From B8-G4 sp033720735 (GTDB lineage Bacteria > Bacteroidota > Bacteroidia > Chitinophagales > Saprospiraceae), in the NCBI GenBank assembly GCA_033720735.1, contig JAWWBX010000071.1:1-16988 (forward strand): DNA of 16,988 bases, read 5' to 3'. Positions 1 through 9,000 of this stretch are shown one piece after another. Every line of letters starts with the position of its first letter. The stretch's first letter is position 1. Below the pieces are notes generated by a model that was not told where the DNA came from, made no database searches, and saw only the letters and a program-made list of their open reading frames with translations. The position numbers were made by a program, and so were the translations under genes.

Positions 1-988
1 CATCATCAGATATTGCACCTATCTCGAAGGGATTCGTGGGATCGGAAATGTCAAGAATGGACACCCCATTTTCAACAAATGCTGTCACATAGGCATATTT
101 CCCTGATACGTAGATACTGTATGCGCCAGCTAACGTTGTGCTCCCGTCATCGGTGATCGAGCCGACCTGTATTGGATTTGACGGATCAGAAATATCCAGG
201 ACGGCAACACTGTTCTCAATGAATGACGTAGCATACGCATATTTACCGGAAACAGAGATATCTGCAACACTCATTAATGTGGTCGAACCGTCATCTGCCA
301 GGGAACCCACTACGTTTGGATTGGTCGGATCGGAAATATCAACGACAGCTATTTTGTCATAGCAACCGACGTATGCATAATCTCCCAGTACATATAGTCC
401 TTCAGGGTCATCCAACAAGGTGGCACCACCTGTGGTAGTCCCGATCTGTAATGGATTTGCAGGATCTGAGACATCTACGATTGTAAGAGCATCTTCATCA
501 AAGGATGTCACATATGCATATTGACCGCTTATCCAAATATTTGTGGGTCCACCCAGCAATGTTGTCCCATCATCGAAAATAGCGCCTAAATGCTTTGGGT
601 CTGCGGGGGTTTGTAAAAAATTGCCACCTGCCAGGCTGAGTTCAGCCTGCGGCGCATCCGTCCCGATACCAATACGTCCGGCATTGTAATAAATAGTGTC
701 CCCTGTCTGCTCCCACGGCCCCGCAATATTTGCCCAGACAGTTCCATTCCACGATTGGAATCCGGAATTATCGAGATTGTAAATAATCAGACCCGTAGCG
801 GGATCAGCAATCGCGTCTCGCTGAGCCGTGGTCATCCGGGGAGTGAGCATTCCCCTCGTTGTGGATTGTACATCCAGCATGGCACTTGAATCAGCGGTGT
901 TGCCAGTCGTATTAATACTCACCTGCGCACCGAGATTCAATGTGGCAAGCATGCCTAATGCAATCATGAATAGACGTGAAGTTTTCAT
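1..988 (-). CDS. Secreted LVIVD-repeat protein with tail-fibre-like head (3' end outside window)
   Basis: Translating the minus strand from the ATG at 988 gives 329 codons without a stop, so the protein continues past the left edge. Residues 1-21 look like a signal peptide (MKTSRLF, hydrophobic core, cleavage before Q22). Residues 23-60 carry the Bacteroidota pattern 'SSAMLDVQSTTRGMLTPRM', followed around 98-104 by 'GRIGIGT', the head of many phylum-typical secreted or tail-fibre-like proteins. From about residue 150 onward about four repeats of 45-47 residues follow, each with a 'GxYAYV' strand and a 'hxhhDISDPxNPxxhG' strand. This is the LVIVD repeat signature, expected to fold as a beta-propeller. 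The function is unknown; cell-surface or secreted binding is inferred. It starts 42 bases after the stop of the 1224-residue protein and is probably the last visible gene of that operon. The C-terminus, where a type IX sorting domain would sit, is outside the window. Confidence 0.88.
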   Translation of the reverse strand, partial: MKTSRLFMIALGMLATLNLGAQVSINTTGNTADSSAMLDVQSTTRGMLTPRMTTAQRDAIADPATGLIIYNLDNSGFQSWNGTVWANIAGPWEQTGDTIYYNAGRIGIGTDAPQAELSLAGGNFLQTPADPKHLGAIFDDGTTLLGGPTNIWISGQYAYVTSFDEDALTIVDVSDPANPLQIGTTTGGATLLDDPEGLYVLGDYAYVGCYDKIAVVDISDPTNPNVVGSLADDGSTTLMSVADISVSGKYAYATSFIENSVAVLDISDPSNPIQVGSITDDGSTTLAGAYSIYVSGKYAYVTAFVENGVSILDISDPTNPFEIGAISDD

Positions 989-1030
989 AAGGATATGATT
1001 GTTCGCAATTATCAATTATTGATTATTGTA

Positions 1031-2190
1031 TTAATTCGTCAATGTGATGGTACCACGATTAACCAACTGAAAACCGAGTGGTACAATTAAATCTCCACAT
1101 GTCAGTGAAACCCCTTCCGGTACATCAAGAATGCCCGAATTCAACTCGAGACTATTGGTTACAGATACATCATTCAACAACGAGATGCTTATCCCGGGCA
1201 GTTTGTCAATCACCAGGTTGTAAAAACTGACCGGCGCACTGGAAATATCCTGATCGAATCCACCTGCGCCACCCATGGTGACGGTGGATGTGCCGGGTAT
1301 GAACGTGCCGCTATTGTCCAGACTAAAGTTTCCGTTGATGATGTATTCTCCGTTACCCTGCGCTGAAGCACCGGCATTTATCCGGAAGAAGCCAAAAAAT
1401 GGCAGTGTTTGAACAAGGCTTCCATTATTCGTCAAATCGCTGCCGTTGGGCAAGGCGAATAAGTTGCTGCTAAAGGATTTTCCGTTGAGAATTTCGAAGT
1501 CCCCGGAGGAAATCGTAAACGCGTTCGTAACCATGACATGAGATCCGATTTGGACTTTCTTGTCAGAGGGTTTGTCAATCATCAGGTCATAAAAGCTGAC
1601 CGAATCACCACTGATGGTCGCAGATTCCGTACCCGACAGAGTGACTGCCGAAGTTCCGGAAATGAATGTACCTCCGGTGATTATCATGTCTCCGAATAGC
1701 TCATATAGGCCGTCACCCAGTGCTGTGGCCCCAGTAGGAATCGCGAGAGGACCATTGGTCAGTGTTAGGTTACCGTTGTTCAACAAATCGCTGCCGTTGG
1801 GAAGAGATAACTGAGGACAGGTCAAGGCACCACCAAGAAATCCTAGGATCTTCAGATCACCTGAGTTTATGGTCAGGTCACTGGTAACGGTCACATCCGA
1901 AATTATACTGACGTCCTGGTCGGCTGGTTTGTCAATAATCAGATTATGAAAGCTTACGGGGTCATTACTTATGAATCCAGATTCCGCACCTGTGAGAATC
2001 ACTACAGAATTGTCCGGATTGAAGGTGCCGCCATTAATATCGAAGTTCCCACTCAGCTCGTATGCTCCATTGCCAGATGCGGTTGCTCCCGGCTCAATAC
2101 GAAATGCTCCGTCTGTGACGAAAAGCGTACCATTGTTAGTCAGGCCGGCGTTGTCTTCAATGTAAAGGTATTTGGTTTGAGCTGTCGTGG
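1031..2190 (-). repeat. Three tandem ~120-codon repeats plus a broken fourth
   Basis: The 3' part of the 1224-residue gene is repetitive at DNA level. The block GTTTGTCAAT (in the codons for 'IIDKP') recurs at 1201, 1570 and 1927, a period of 369 and 357 bases (123 and 119 codons). The string CAAATCGCTGCCGTTGGG is shared exactly near 1435 and 1785. Each unit encodes 'GDG/GNGxYELxGx..I.GGTF..GTSxVxLxGxES', 'SFxxLxIDKP' and a 'VTNxLxIxSGxLxI' strand. The terminal unit stops after its first strand. Confidence 0.85.
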
Positions 2191-4705
2191 CATTCCCTAT
2201 GACCGGGTTATTGGCCAATGGATAGATCACCACTTCATCTGACGCGACAGGTACGCTGCCCGGGTACCAATTATGGGGATTGTTCCAATCGATATCACTA
2301 CAGGCGGTCCACAATTTATTGTCTGACAAGCTACCTGAAACAGAAATGGGTGTGCTACCATTGTCAACACTAAAATTACCCGCATTGTACAGGATCACCC
2401 CGGTATTGGTATGCACATTACTGCTGTGCGGTGATTCTTGCAGGATAATCCCACTATTGTTTAGCCCATTTGTTTGATCAATGATTCTACTTTGGAAGAT
2501 GTGAATGGCCGCCTCACACCCGGAGTTGACAAAAACCGGATTATCACCGGGATTACCATTGTATAGAGCGTAGTTGAGAAAACTACCATCTTCTCCCAGC
2601 TCGATGAGCCCCTCGTTGGTGATTGTCCCTGTGACATTAAATATGCCTGTGTTGTTTGTCTCAGGTATGATGATTTTTCCCGTTGAGAAATTCGTAATCA
2701 TACCCTGATTTTGAATTCCATAGATCTCTATCGCTGAGACAGAACCGATAGTCAGTGTACCTTCGTTGCTCAATGAGGAAGAAACCTGACTTGATATACC
2801 ATTATTCCCCAGTACCTGGTCTATGAGCACCGTAGCGTCAGGCTTGTTCAAGAATGTGCCCAAGAGGTTTATTCCGTTAATGCCTATGCCTGAAGCGCCC
2901 AAACCTCCAATCGTCAGATTTCCATTATTCTCAAACGTGCTATTGGAGAAGATTTCGATTCCATTCTTGTCTGCCTGCCATATGGAGATGACTCCCGTGC
3001 TATTATTCGTAAATGACAGATTGGTGTTTGCAGCAAGCGCGATGCCACTGAGTCCAATACTGTCTAATTCGCCGAGAACGAGTTCTCCGTTATTGACAAA
3101 ACTTCCGCCAGCACAACGAATGGCATCGGATGCAGTTTGATCAATATGAATCAGGTCATCGGTTTGATTCGTAAAACTACCGTGATTTTCAATACCATTA
3201 TCACCGGTATTACGAATTCCAATATTTCCAAGATTTTTAAATATACTTCCCGATTCGTTGTGGATTCCATCATCACCAATCGGACTGCTCGGTGTGCCAA
3301 TGTTGACTGTGCCGCCAAATTTGTTTTCAAAAGTACCGTTCGAGTTGTTATTAATGCCATAGCGATCCATACCGTCGATATTGATAGTGCTGGCAAACTC
3401 ATTGATAAAGGTCCCACCCTGATTTAGTATTCCGTCATTATTGAGAGCGCCTCCTTGTGGAGAGATATGAATTGCACCGGCATTATTTGTGATCGTTCCC
3501 TGGATATTTGAGATACCGTTGGAGTTGCGGGGGTATAAATACAGAGTAGCAGTGGGTTGAATGGTCAGATCTGCTCCGCTAAATACCCGAACGACCCTGG
3601 CATTTGCCGGAGCAGAACTCGAAATAACCGTTGTATCGCCTGCAGGAATATCGACTATGTCAACACTCGTAGGCACTCCTTCTGGAGACCAATTACTGCC
3701 ATTGTGCCAGTCCTGGGAAACTGCTCCAGTCCAGCTTATGATGGTGTTTATGTATTGATAGTCGACGTGCCCGTTCTGGGAGTTTCCTCCTCCAAGGTCA
3801 CCATTGGTCTTGCTGCTGGTAAGTGCATACGTTGAATTGACGTAGCTGCCGCCGCCACCGCCATTGTTCGCGCTGGAACCGCCGCCGCCGCCTGAATAAC
3901 CGCCACCGCCGCCAGCACCAGTGAAATAGACGCCGTGGCCACCTCCGCCAAATCCCCAACCTCCATGCGATACGATCTCTGCACCGCCACCGCCCCCCGG
4001 AAAACCTGCCCCACCACCAAAGTTACTGGCAGTATACGCACCGCCACCACCGCCACCGTCGCCACCGGCAGATATGTTTCCACCTACATTACCACCGTTA
4101 CCGTTGGTGCCACCAGAACCTCCATTATTCCCTTCACCATTGCCACCACTTTCTGATGCTCGACATCCCTGTCCCAACTGGCTATCTACGCAGGCCCCGA
4201 GGACGTTTCCTTGAAAAGCACCAACACCACCACCGGCCGAAGCGAGAATGATCCATGTGGACGATCCCGGAGCTTTATACAAAATTGCCGACCCACCGCC
4301 GCCGCCGCCACCGATCGCACTCGAAGCGCCTGTATCACCGTTCTCGCCATGCTTGCCGACAATAAAGCGTACGGTACCACCTGGCTCCAATTCCCCTGTA
4401 CCGTCACCGAGCATAACTACCACATCGGTAGAGGCGCCTTCTCCACCATTGCTTGTACAGCTTCCCGCTTCAGCGTTGCCTCCATCGCCTCCCCTGAGTG
4501 TAAAGCTGATGGAATTGTATGCGGAACCGGAAGGAATGATATAATCCTGAGCGCTGCCAGTGGACTGGGTTGTGCCATTCGCATTAATGGTATTTGTACT
4601 TCCGTTATCGTTCAGTGTCCCCTGGGCTATTAAATACCCCGGTGTAACTATGACAAGTGTAAATAGTGTGGCAAGGATCAATGATTGGCTATTCAAGCGT
4701 TTCAT
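1031..4705 (-). CDS. Large secreted glycine-rich / beta-repeat surface protein, 1224 aa
   Basis: Residues 1-27 form a signal peptide (MKRLN, hydrophobic core, cleavage before Q28). Residues about 50-320 are a glycine-rich domain with several runs of five to seven glycines and hydrophobic strands between them ('VRFIVGKHG', 'WIILASAGGG'). It resembles the glycine-rich domains of bacterial surface proteins. At about 324 comes a 'WTGAVSQDWHNGSNW' module, frequent in Bacteroidota secreted proteins. Residues about 400-780 are irregular 'GIxNxGxFxN' beta-solenoid-like repeats. A second 'DWNNPHNWYPGSVP' module sits near 800. From about 840 there are three repeats of about 120 residues. The chain ends at TAA (1031-1033) in 'GFQLVNRGTITLTN', aligned with the start of a fourth repeat ('GSDLLNNGNLTLTN'), with no recognisable sorting domain. 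An adhesin or matrix role is inferred. It lies 28 bases after the orphan gene in the same run. Confidence 0.9.
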   Translation of the reverse strand: MKRLNSQSLILATLFTLVIVTPGYLIAQGTLNDNGSTNTINANGTTQSTGSAQDYIIPSGSAYNSISFTLRGGDGGNAEAGSCTSNGGEGASTDVVVMLGDGTGELEPGGTVRFIVGKHGENGDTGASSAIGGGGGGGSAILYKAPGSSTWIILASAGGGVGAFQGNVLGACVDSQLGQGCRASESGGNGEGNNGGSGGTNGNGGNVGGNISAGGDGGGGGGAYTASNFGGGAGFPGGGGGAEIVSHGGWGFGGGGHGVYFTGAGGGGGYSGGGGGSSANNGGGGGSYVNSTYALTSSKTNGDLGGGNSQNGHVDYQYINTIISWTGAVSQDWHNGSNWSPEGVPTSVDIVDIPAGDTTVISSSAPANARVVRVFSGADLTIQPTATLYLYPRNSNGISNIQGTITNNAGAIHISPQGGALNNDGILNQGGTFINEFASTINIDGMDRYGINNNSNGTFENKFGGTVNIGTPSSPIGDDGIHNESGSIFKNLGNIGIRNTGDNGIENHGSFTNQTDDLIHIDQTASDAIRCAGGSFVNNGELVLGELDSIGLSGIALAANTNLSFTNNSTGVISIWQADKNGIEIFSNSTFENNGNLTIGGLGASGIGINGINLLGTFLNKPDATVLIDQVLGNNGISSQVSSSLSNEGTLTIGSVSAIEIYGIQNQGMITNFSTGKIIIPETNNTGIFNVTGTITNEGLIELGEDGSFLNYALYNGNPGDNPVFVNSGCEAAIHIFQSRIIDQTNGLNNSGIILQESPHSSNVHTNTGVILYNAGNFSVDNGSTPISVSGSLSDNKLWTACSDIDWNNPHNWYPGSVPVASDEVVIYPLANNPVIGNATTAQTKYLYIEDNAGLTNNGTLFVTDGAFRIEPGATASGNGAYELSGNFDINGGTFNPDNSVVILTGAESGFISNDPVSFHNLIIDKPADQDVSIISDVTVTSDLTINSGDLKILGFLGGALTCPQLSLPNGSDLLNNGNLTLTNGPLAIPTGATALGDGLYELFGDMIITGGTFISGTSAVTLSGTESATISGDSVSFYDLMIDKPSDKKVQIGSHVMVTNAFTISSGDFEILNGKSFSSNLFALPNGSDLTNNGSLVQTLPFFGFFRINAGASAQGNGEYIINGNFSLDNSGTFIPGTSTVTMGGAGGFDQDISSAPVSFYNLVIDKLPGISISLLNDVSVTNSLELNSGILDVPEGVSLTCGDLIVPLGFQLVNRGTITLTN

Positions 4706-4733
4706 GTTGTTGGTTCGGTTTGAATGAATTCGA

Positions 4734-5471
4734 TCAAATGGTGAAAAACATCCGGTTGACGGTAAAAGAGCTCATCGAGACCTCTTGATTGCGGCCGATC
4801 CTGCTCAGTTCTGCTGTCACTGTATCAAACTCCTCGTCGGAGATCATATCCATCAGACGGACACAGGGCCTGATGCTTTCGAGTATTCTCGATGGGAGTG
4901 TTTTCTGGCTACCCCTCAATCTGACTGGTGCTTTCATGAGTGCAGCCGATACGGACATTTCCGTCCGTGTCAGTGCGTTCAGATCTTCATTGGTCGTCGG
5001 GTGGCCGATCGCTTCCTGATATCGTGAGAGGATCTCCTGGAACCGGCCAAAAGCGCTGTGGTAAGGGAAGCAATTCCCTTCTGACAGGTCCAGCGACTCA
5101 AGTATTACGATATCACCAGGTTTGATCCTGCTCGTTGCCTCGGCAAGCTGCTCTTTGTGCTCTTCAAGTGAAGCACACACGAGCATTCTCATGTGCACGG
5201 AACACTCCTCGTACCGAATGTCCAGAGTATTGATTGTGCCAGACTCACCGTTGTGATGTCGGGCTGTTGCAGGAGTCAGGTTGCGATTGAATGCCCTGCG
5301 CACGAGTTCGGAGACCCTGCTGAAGGAAGGAGCGTCCATTTCGCGTGAGATGAGGAGGCGACAGTCGTTGTTTGTCATGGCACATTGCCTGAAGGAAGCA
5401 TGGTTGTTTTGCATTTGTGCAATGGATGAGGAGTGCATGATCAGATCAAGGTGATGTGATGTTTGAGCCAT
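4734..5471 (-). CDS. Unrecognised 245-residue protein between LytTR regulator and surface protein
   Basis: No family is recognised. The protein is soluble-looking: there is no signal peptide and no membrane segment. It has a mixed charged composition, several cysteines in the first half, and a predicted alpha/beta stretch around residues 110-135 containing 'GDIVILESLDLSEG'. The C-terminal third is rich in helix formers ('EEFDTVTAELSRIG'). The start is ambiguous. ATG at 5471 overlaps the LytTR gene by 31 bases; ATG at 5438 (residue 12) lies two bases after the LytTR stop and fits ordinary operon spacing. Neither start has a clear ribosome binding site. It is followed after 28 bases by the 1224-residue surface protein. 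Because it sits with a regulator, a signalling or regulatory partner role is possible, but that is only context. That it is a real gene rests on its length and operon fit. Confidence 0.72.
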   Translation of the reverse strand: MAQTSHHLDLIMHSSSIAQMQNNHASFRQCAMTNNDCRLLISREMDAPSFSRVSELVRRAFNRNLTPATARHHNGESGTINTLDIRYEECSVHMRMLVCASLEEHKEQLAEATSRIKPGDIVILESLDLSEGNCFPYHSAFGRFQEILSRYQEAIGHPTTNEDLNALTRTEMSVSAALMKAPVRLRGSQKTLPSRILESIRPCVRLMDMISDEEFDTVTAELSRIGRNQEVSMSSFTVNRMFFTI

Positions 5472-5842
5472 GACATGAAATCCGGTTTCTGTCGCCTTGA
5501 CAGTGGCACCTTCATTCCATTGCTCAGATGGATTTCGTCACTTACAGAAGCAATCGCATCGAGGCGAATAACAAATGACTGATGTGGTCTGTAGAATCCT
5601 GCCTCGGGCAATACCCCCGAGACATGCTTGAGCGTCTTGGATACGAGAATGGGTTCTGGCCTGGTCGACAGATGTATGCGGCAATAGTTGCCCCATGCCT
5701 CGCAGCAGATGATGTCGTCGACAGTGATACACTCGATCCCATGTGACAAGCGGATACCGATCTTGTTTGTCCGGGATGGATGCAAACTGCGAATACGCGC
5801 AGTAGGCGTGTGTGTATGCGGCAGTTTAGCTTTGTTGATCAT
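5441..5842 (-). CDS. Stand-alone LytTR-type DNA-binding regulator, 133 aa
   Basis: Residues 27-129 match the LytTR DNA-binding domain. Visible landmarks are 'ITVDDIICCEAWGNYCRIHL' (39-58), a 'LVSKTLKHVSGVLP' helix (66-79), the hallmark 'GFYRPHQSFVI' (82-92), and the closing 'VPLSRRQ' strand and turn (112-118). Unlike typical LytR/AgrA response regulators there is no receiver domain and no membrane segment. Only about 26 basic, proline-containing residues precede the domain, so its input signal is not encoded in the same chain. LytTR proteins bind paired direct repeats upstream of targets, often including their own gene. Four TGTTCA copies lie in the gap upstream of this start. It is first in the four-gene run and is likely its local regulator (inference). 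Confidence 0.9.
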   Translation of the reverse strand: MINKAKLPHTHTPTARIRSLHPSRTNKIGIRLSHGIECITVDDIICCEAWGNYCRIHLSTRPEPILVSKTLKHVSGVLPEAGFYRPHQSFVIRLDAIASVSDEIHLSNGMKVPLSRRQKPDFMSWLKHHITLI

Positions 5843-6046
5843 GTCACACAGTTTAGTTGCACTGCAAACATGAGCCTTGTGCCGGGAGCAGGTATTACGC
5901 GATGTTCAAAACCTATGCTGTTATGTCAAATGCGCCGAAAAGTGTGTTCACACATGTTCAGAATACAGAAATTGCAAGCAGCCAATGAACTGGTAAACAG
6001 CTGGTTATGTGTTCAGGTTGGTCTCAGGACTCTTTCGAAGAAATAT
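5843..6046 (-). promoter_or_regulatory. Gap between HTCS1 and LytTR gene with four TGTTCA direct repeats
   Basis: This 204-base gap has no convincing ORF. The hexamer TGTTCA occurs four times on the plus strand, at 5903-5908, 5945-5950, 5955-5960 and 6010-6015, always preceded by A or G. The middle two are 10 bases apart, one helical turn. The first of them lies within a palindrome GTGTG-TT-CACAC at 5942-5953. Paired direct repeats about one turn apart are the usual LytTR binding layout, so this is a candidate operator for the adjacent regulator. Its assignment is inferred. I found no good match to the Bacteroidota promoter (TTTG / TAnnTTTG) here. Confidence 0.4.
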
Positions 6047-9000
6047 TCAGGCAGATGCACTCGGCGGCGCGCCAAATTCCCGTGCAAAGGATGTCGAGAA
6101 GTAACTCTGGCTTTTGAATCCGACGGCATAGGCCACCTCGGAAACATTGAGATTGCCCTGCTGTAGGAGCTCTTTGGCTTTGAGCAGTCGGCGCAGCCTG
6201 ATATAGCCTGTGGTGGATCTGCCGGTGACAGCTTTGATCTTGTTGTGCAGGTTGGTCCGGCTCATAGATAGCGCCCTGCAGAGATGAACGACGGAGAATT
6301 CGTCGTCTTCCATGTGTTCATCAATCGCCTGATTGAGGTTGCGTACAAAGTCTTCGACTTGTGGGTTCTGAACACCAGTGGCAGCCAGACCTGAGCCGTT
6401 GGCGTATTTCTGCTGCAGTTGCCTGCGCTGATCCAGCAGGTTTGATATGATCGTAAGGAGTTCCTCTTTGTAAAATGGCTTGGTAAGGAATGCATCTGCA
6501 CCTCTCTTCAGGCTTTCGAGCTTTGTTTCGCGACCGGATTTTGCAGTAAGCAGGACGATCGGGATATGATCAGTTCTGCGGTCACTTTTAAGGGCACTGC
6601 AAAGGTCGAGTCCACTCTGGCCCGGCATCATGATATCGCTGATGATCAGGTCCGGAATCAGTTCGTACGCCATGTCTTCACCCATACGACCATTTTGCGC
6701 AACATGGATCGCATACTTCCCCTCAAGGATCGTGCGCATGTACGTGATCAGGTCGGGGTGATCTTCGACGACCAGAATCGAGATCGACGCCTCGGCTGCC
6801 TCAGTACTTGTCTGATCAGGAACTGTATTATTCCAAGCTGATGTGTCAGGTACATCATGCCTGATCGTCGATTCTCGTACCAGAGGTAAAGTCACAATGA
6901 AAGTGGAACCCTCGTTGAGTTTGCTTTTGACGTCAAGCTCACCGTCGAGCCTGCGCACCAATTCGTTTACGAGCGCCAGGCCGACACCAGACCCTTCTAT
7001 GTCGGGTCTATCTGACGTGATGCGATAGAATCGATCAAAGATGTGGGGCAGCTCATCTTCTGCAATACCCGCTCCGGAGTCAATCACCCTGATGATGCAA
7101 TTTTCCTTTGAGTCGACGGTCGCCTGCTCAACCTCTAACCTGACCTGGTCGCCGGGCTCACAGAATTTAATGGCGTTTGAGACGAGGTTTGACACAATAT
7201 CCGCCGTTCGGTCTGGGTCGTAATCCATGATGATCTCATCCTGAAATGGGATGAAACTGAAATCAATATCCTTTGTCTGCGCATAATCCGAAAACGTGTC
7301 GGCCAGGTAGGAGAGGTAGGCCACGATATTTCCTTGTACCATCCTGAACTGGATCTCTGAAGATTCCAACTGGCGTAAGTCGAGGATCTGATTTACAAGT
7401 TTTAAAAGCCTCTGGCTGTTGTTCCTGATCAGTGTCGCTCCTTTGGCAGCCCACTTTTCGGGCTCCTCCAGGATTTGCGCGGACATGCCCGATATAATGG
7501 TAAGTGGTGTGCGCAGTTCATGTGATATTTCCGTGAAATACCTGGATTTGGCCTCATCCAGCTCCCGCAAACGGTCAGCCTGCGCTTCGATGATTTGTTT
7601 GTCGGTATGAATGATGTCGGTTGCACGTGCTACCGCCCACCTTAGCCGGAGAATCCAGGTCATCGCCAGACCGATGATGAGCAGAGCACAGAGCACGTAA
7701 AACCACCAGGATTGGTAAAAATAGCTTCGCACGTGCAGACCCAATCGAATGACATTTGATGTCACAATCCCTTCCCTGTTAGCCCCGCGAATTTGAATCG
7801 CATGTCGGCCGGGACGGATATCGTCCAGCTCAAGGGAATTGCTTTGGCCCAATGTGCGCCATGATTCCTGATGGCTGAATTTCCACTCATAGGTATTTTG
7901 ACCCGCAAGTACGAAGTCAGACAATCCGAATCGGGCTCTCAGACTGCGAAATTGTGCCGGCAGGGTAATTTCAGTGATCCCTTCGAGCTTCGCAAAGTCG
8001 GTAATATGCACATCTGTCTGGGCGTTTTGCTTGTATTCGAGATCTGTAAGGTAAATTCTGGGTTGCTGCCTGGCAGCTCCTCTGCGTTTGATCTCATTTG
8101 GGTCGATCAGGCTCAACCCGTTTATTGAACCAATCAGCACCTTACCCGAGGATGTGACGAGGCCCGCGTATCTGTTCGACTCGTTGTCAGCAAGCCCATC
8201 CAGTTCGTCAAACACCCTGAGGACCTTCCCGTCACTGTTTACTAACGCCACTCCATCGTACGTGGCCACCCACAGATCACCGTCATGGTCTTCCTGAATG
8301 GATACGACGGTATTGTTGGGCAATCCGTTGCGGGAATCCAGTACTTCCACGGAGCCCGACTCAGGATCGTAGATCTGGACTCCACCGAGTGTTGTCCCCA
8401 ACCACAACCTTCCCGCTTGATCGGCTCTGATGCACAAGAAGTGGTAGTCAGTGAAGGGATACTCCTTTCCGACCACGGAATACTCCCCGGATTGAGGGTC
8501 GATCTTCCAAAGGCCGTTTGATGAGGCAATCCATAAGAAACCGCCAGAGTAGGTCATGTCATGCAATCGTGGCGGGATCTGAATATGCCCGCCTGCATGT
8601 CCGATAAGCCTTACCGACTTGCTCGCTACATCATATTCATAGACAATGCCCTCAGCACTGATCATTCCGATGGCATCGCCATTGCTGGTGGCCAATACTA
8701 CACTGCCGAGCTCGGACACCAGATTTTGACACTGCCCGGTGACCAGGTCCAGTGACAGCAATCCCCGGTTTGAAGCAACCACAGTGGCCCCGTCTTGCAG
8801 ATAGACAAATTTTCTGCGACCGAACGTACAGGGCCAGCTCAGTGGGGTAGGATGATCCCAGTTGCTCAGTTCCACTTCATAGTAATGCGCATTTTGTGTT
8901 GTGACCAGGATCCGACCTTCATCCAGCTCTGTCATGGCCCTGATCTGCCGCCCATCGAGGGTTTTTTGAATGACTTTGCGATCAGCGATGAGGTGTGAGC

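Noticed and set aside
1..560. Regularly spaced similar segments (about 135-141 bases apart) suggesting a CRISPR-like array
   Set aside because: The similarity is at codon level, in phase with LVIVD protein repeats inside an open frame. Units are too long and diverged for CRISPR.
4211..4633. Plus-strand open frames across the glycine-rich region
   Set aside because: They are antisense to glycine codons (GGN read as NCC), giving proline- or alanine-rich translations without start context. The minus-strand protein with signal peptide explains the DNA.
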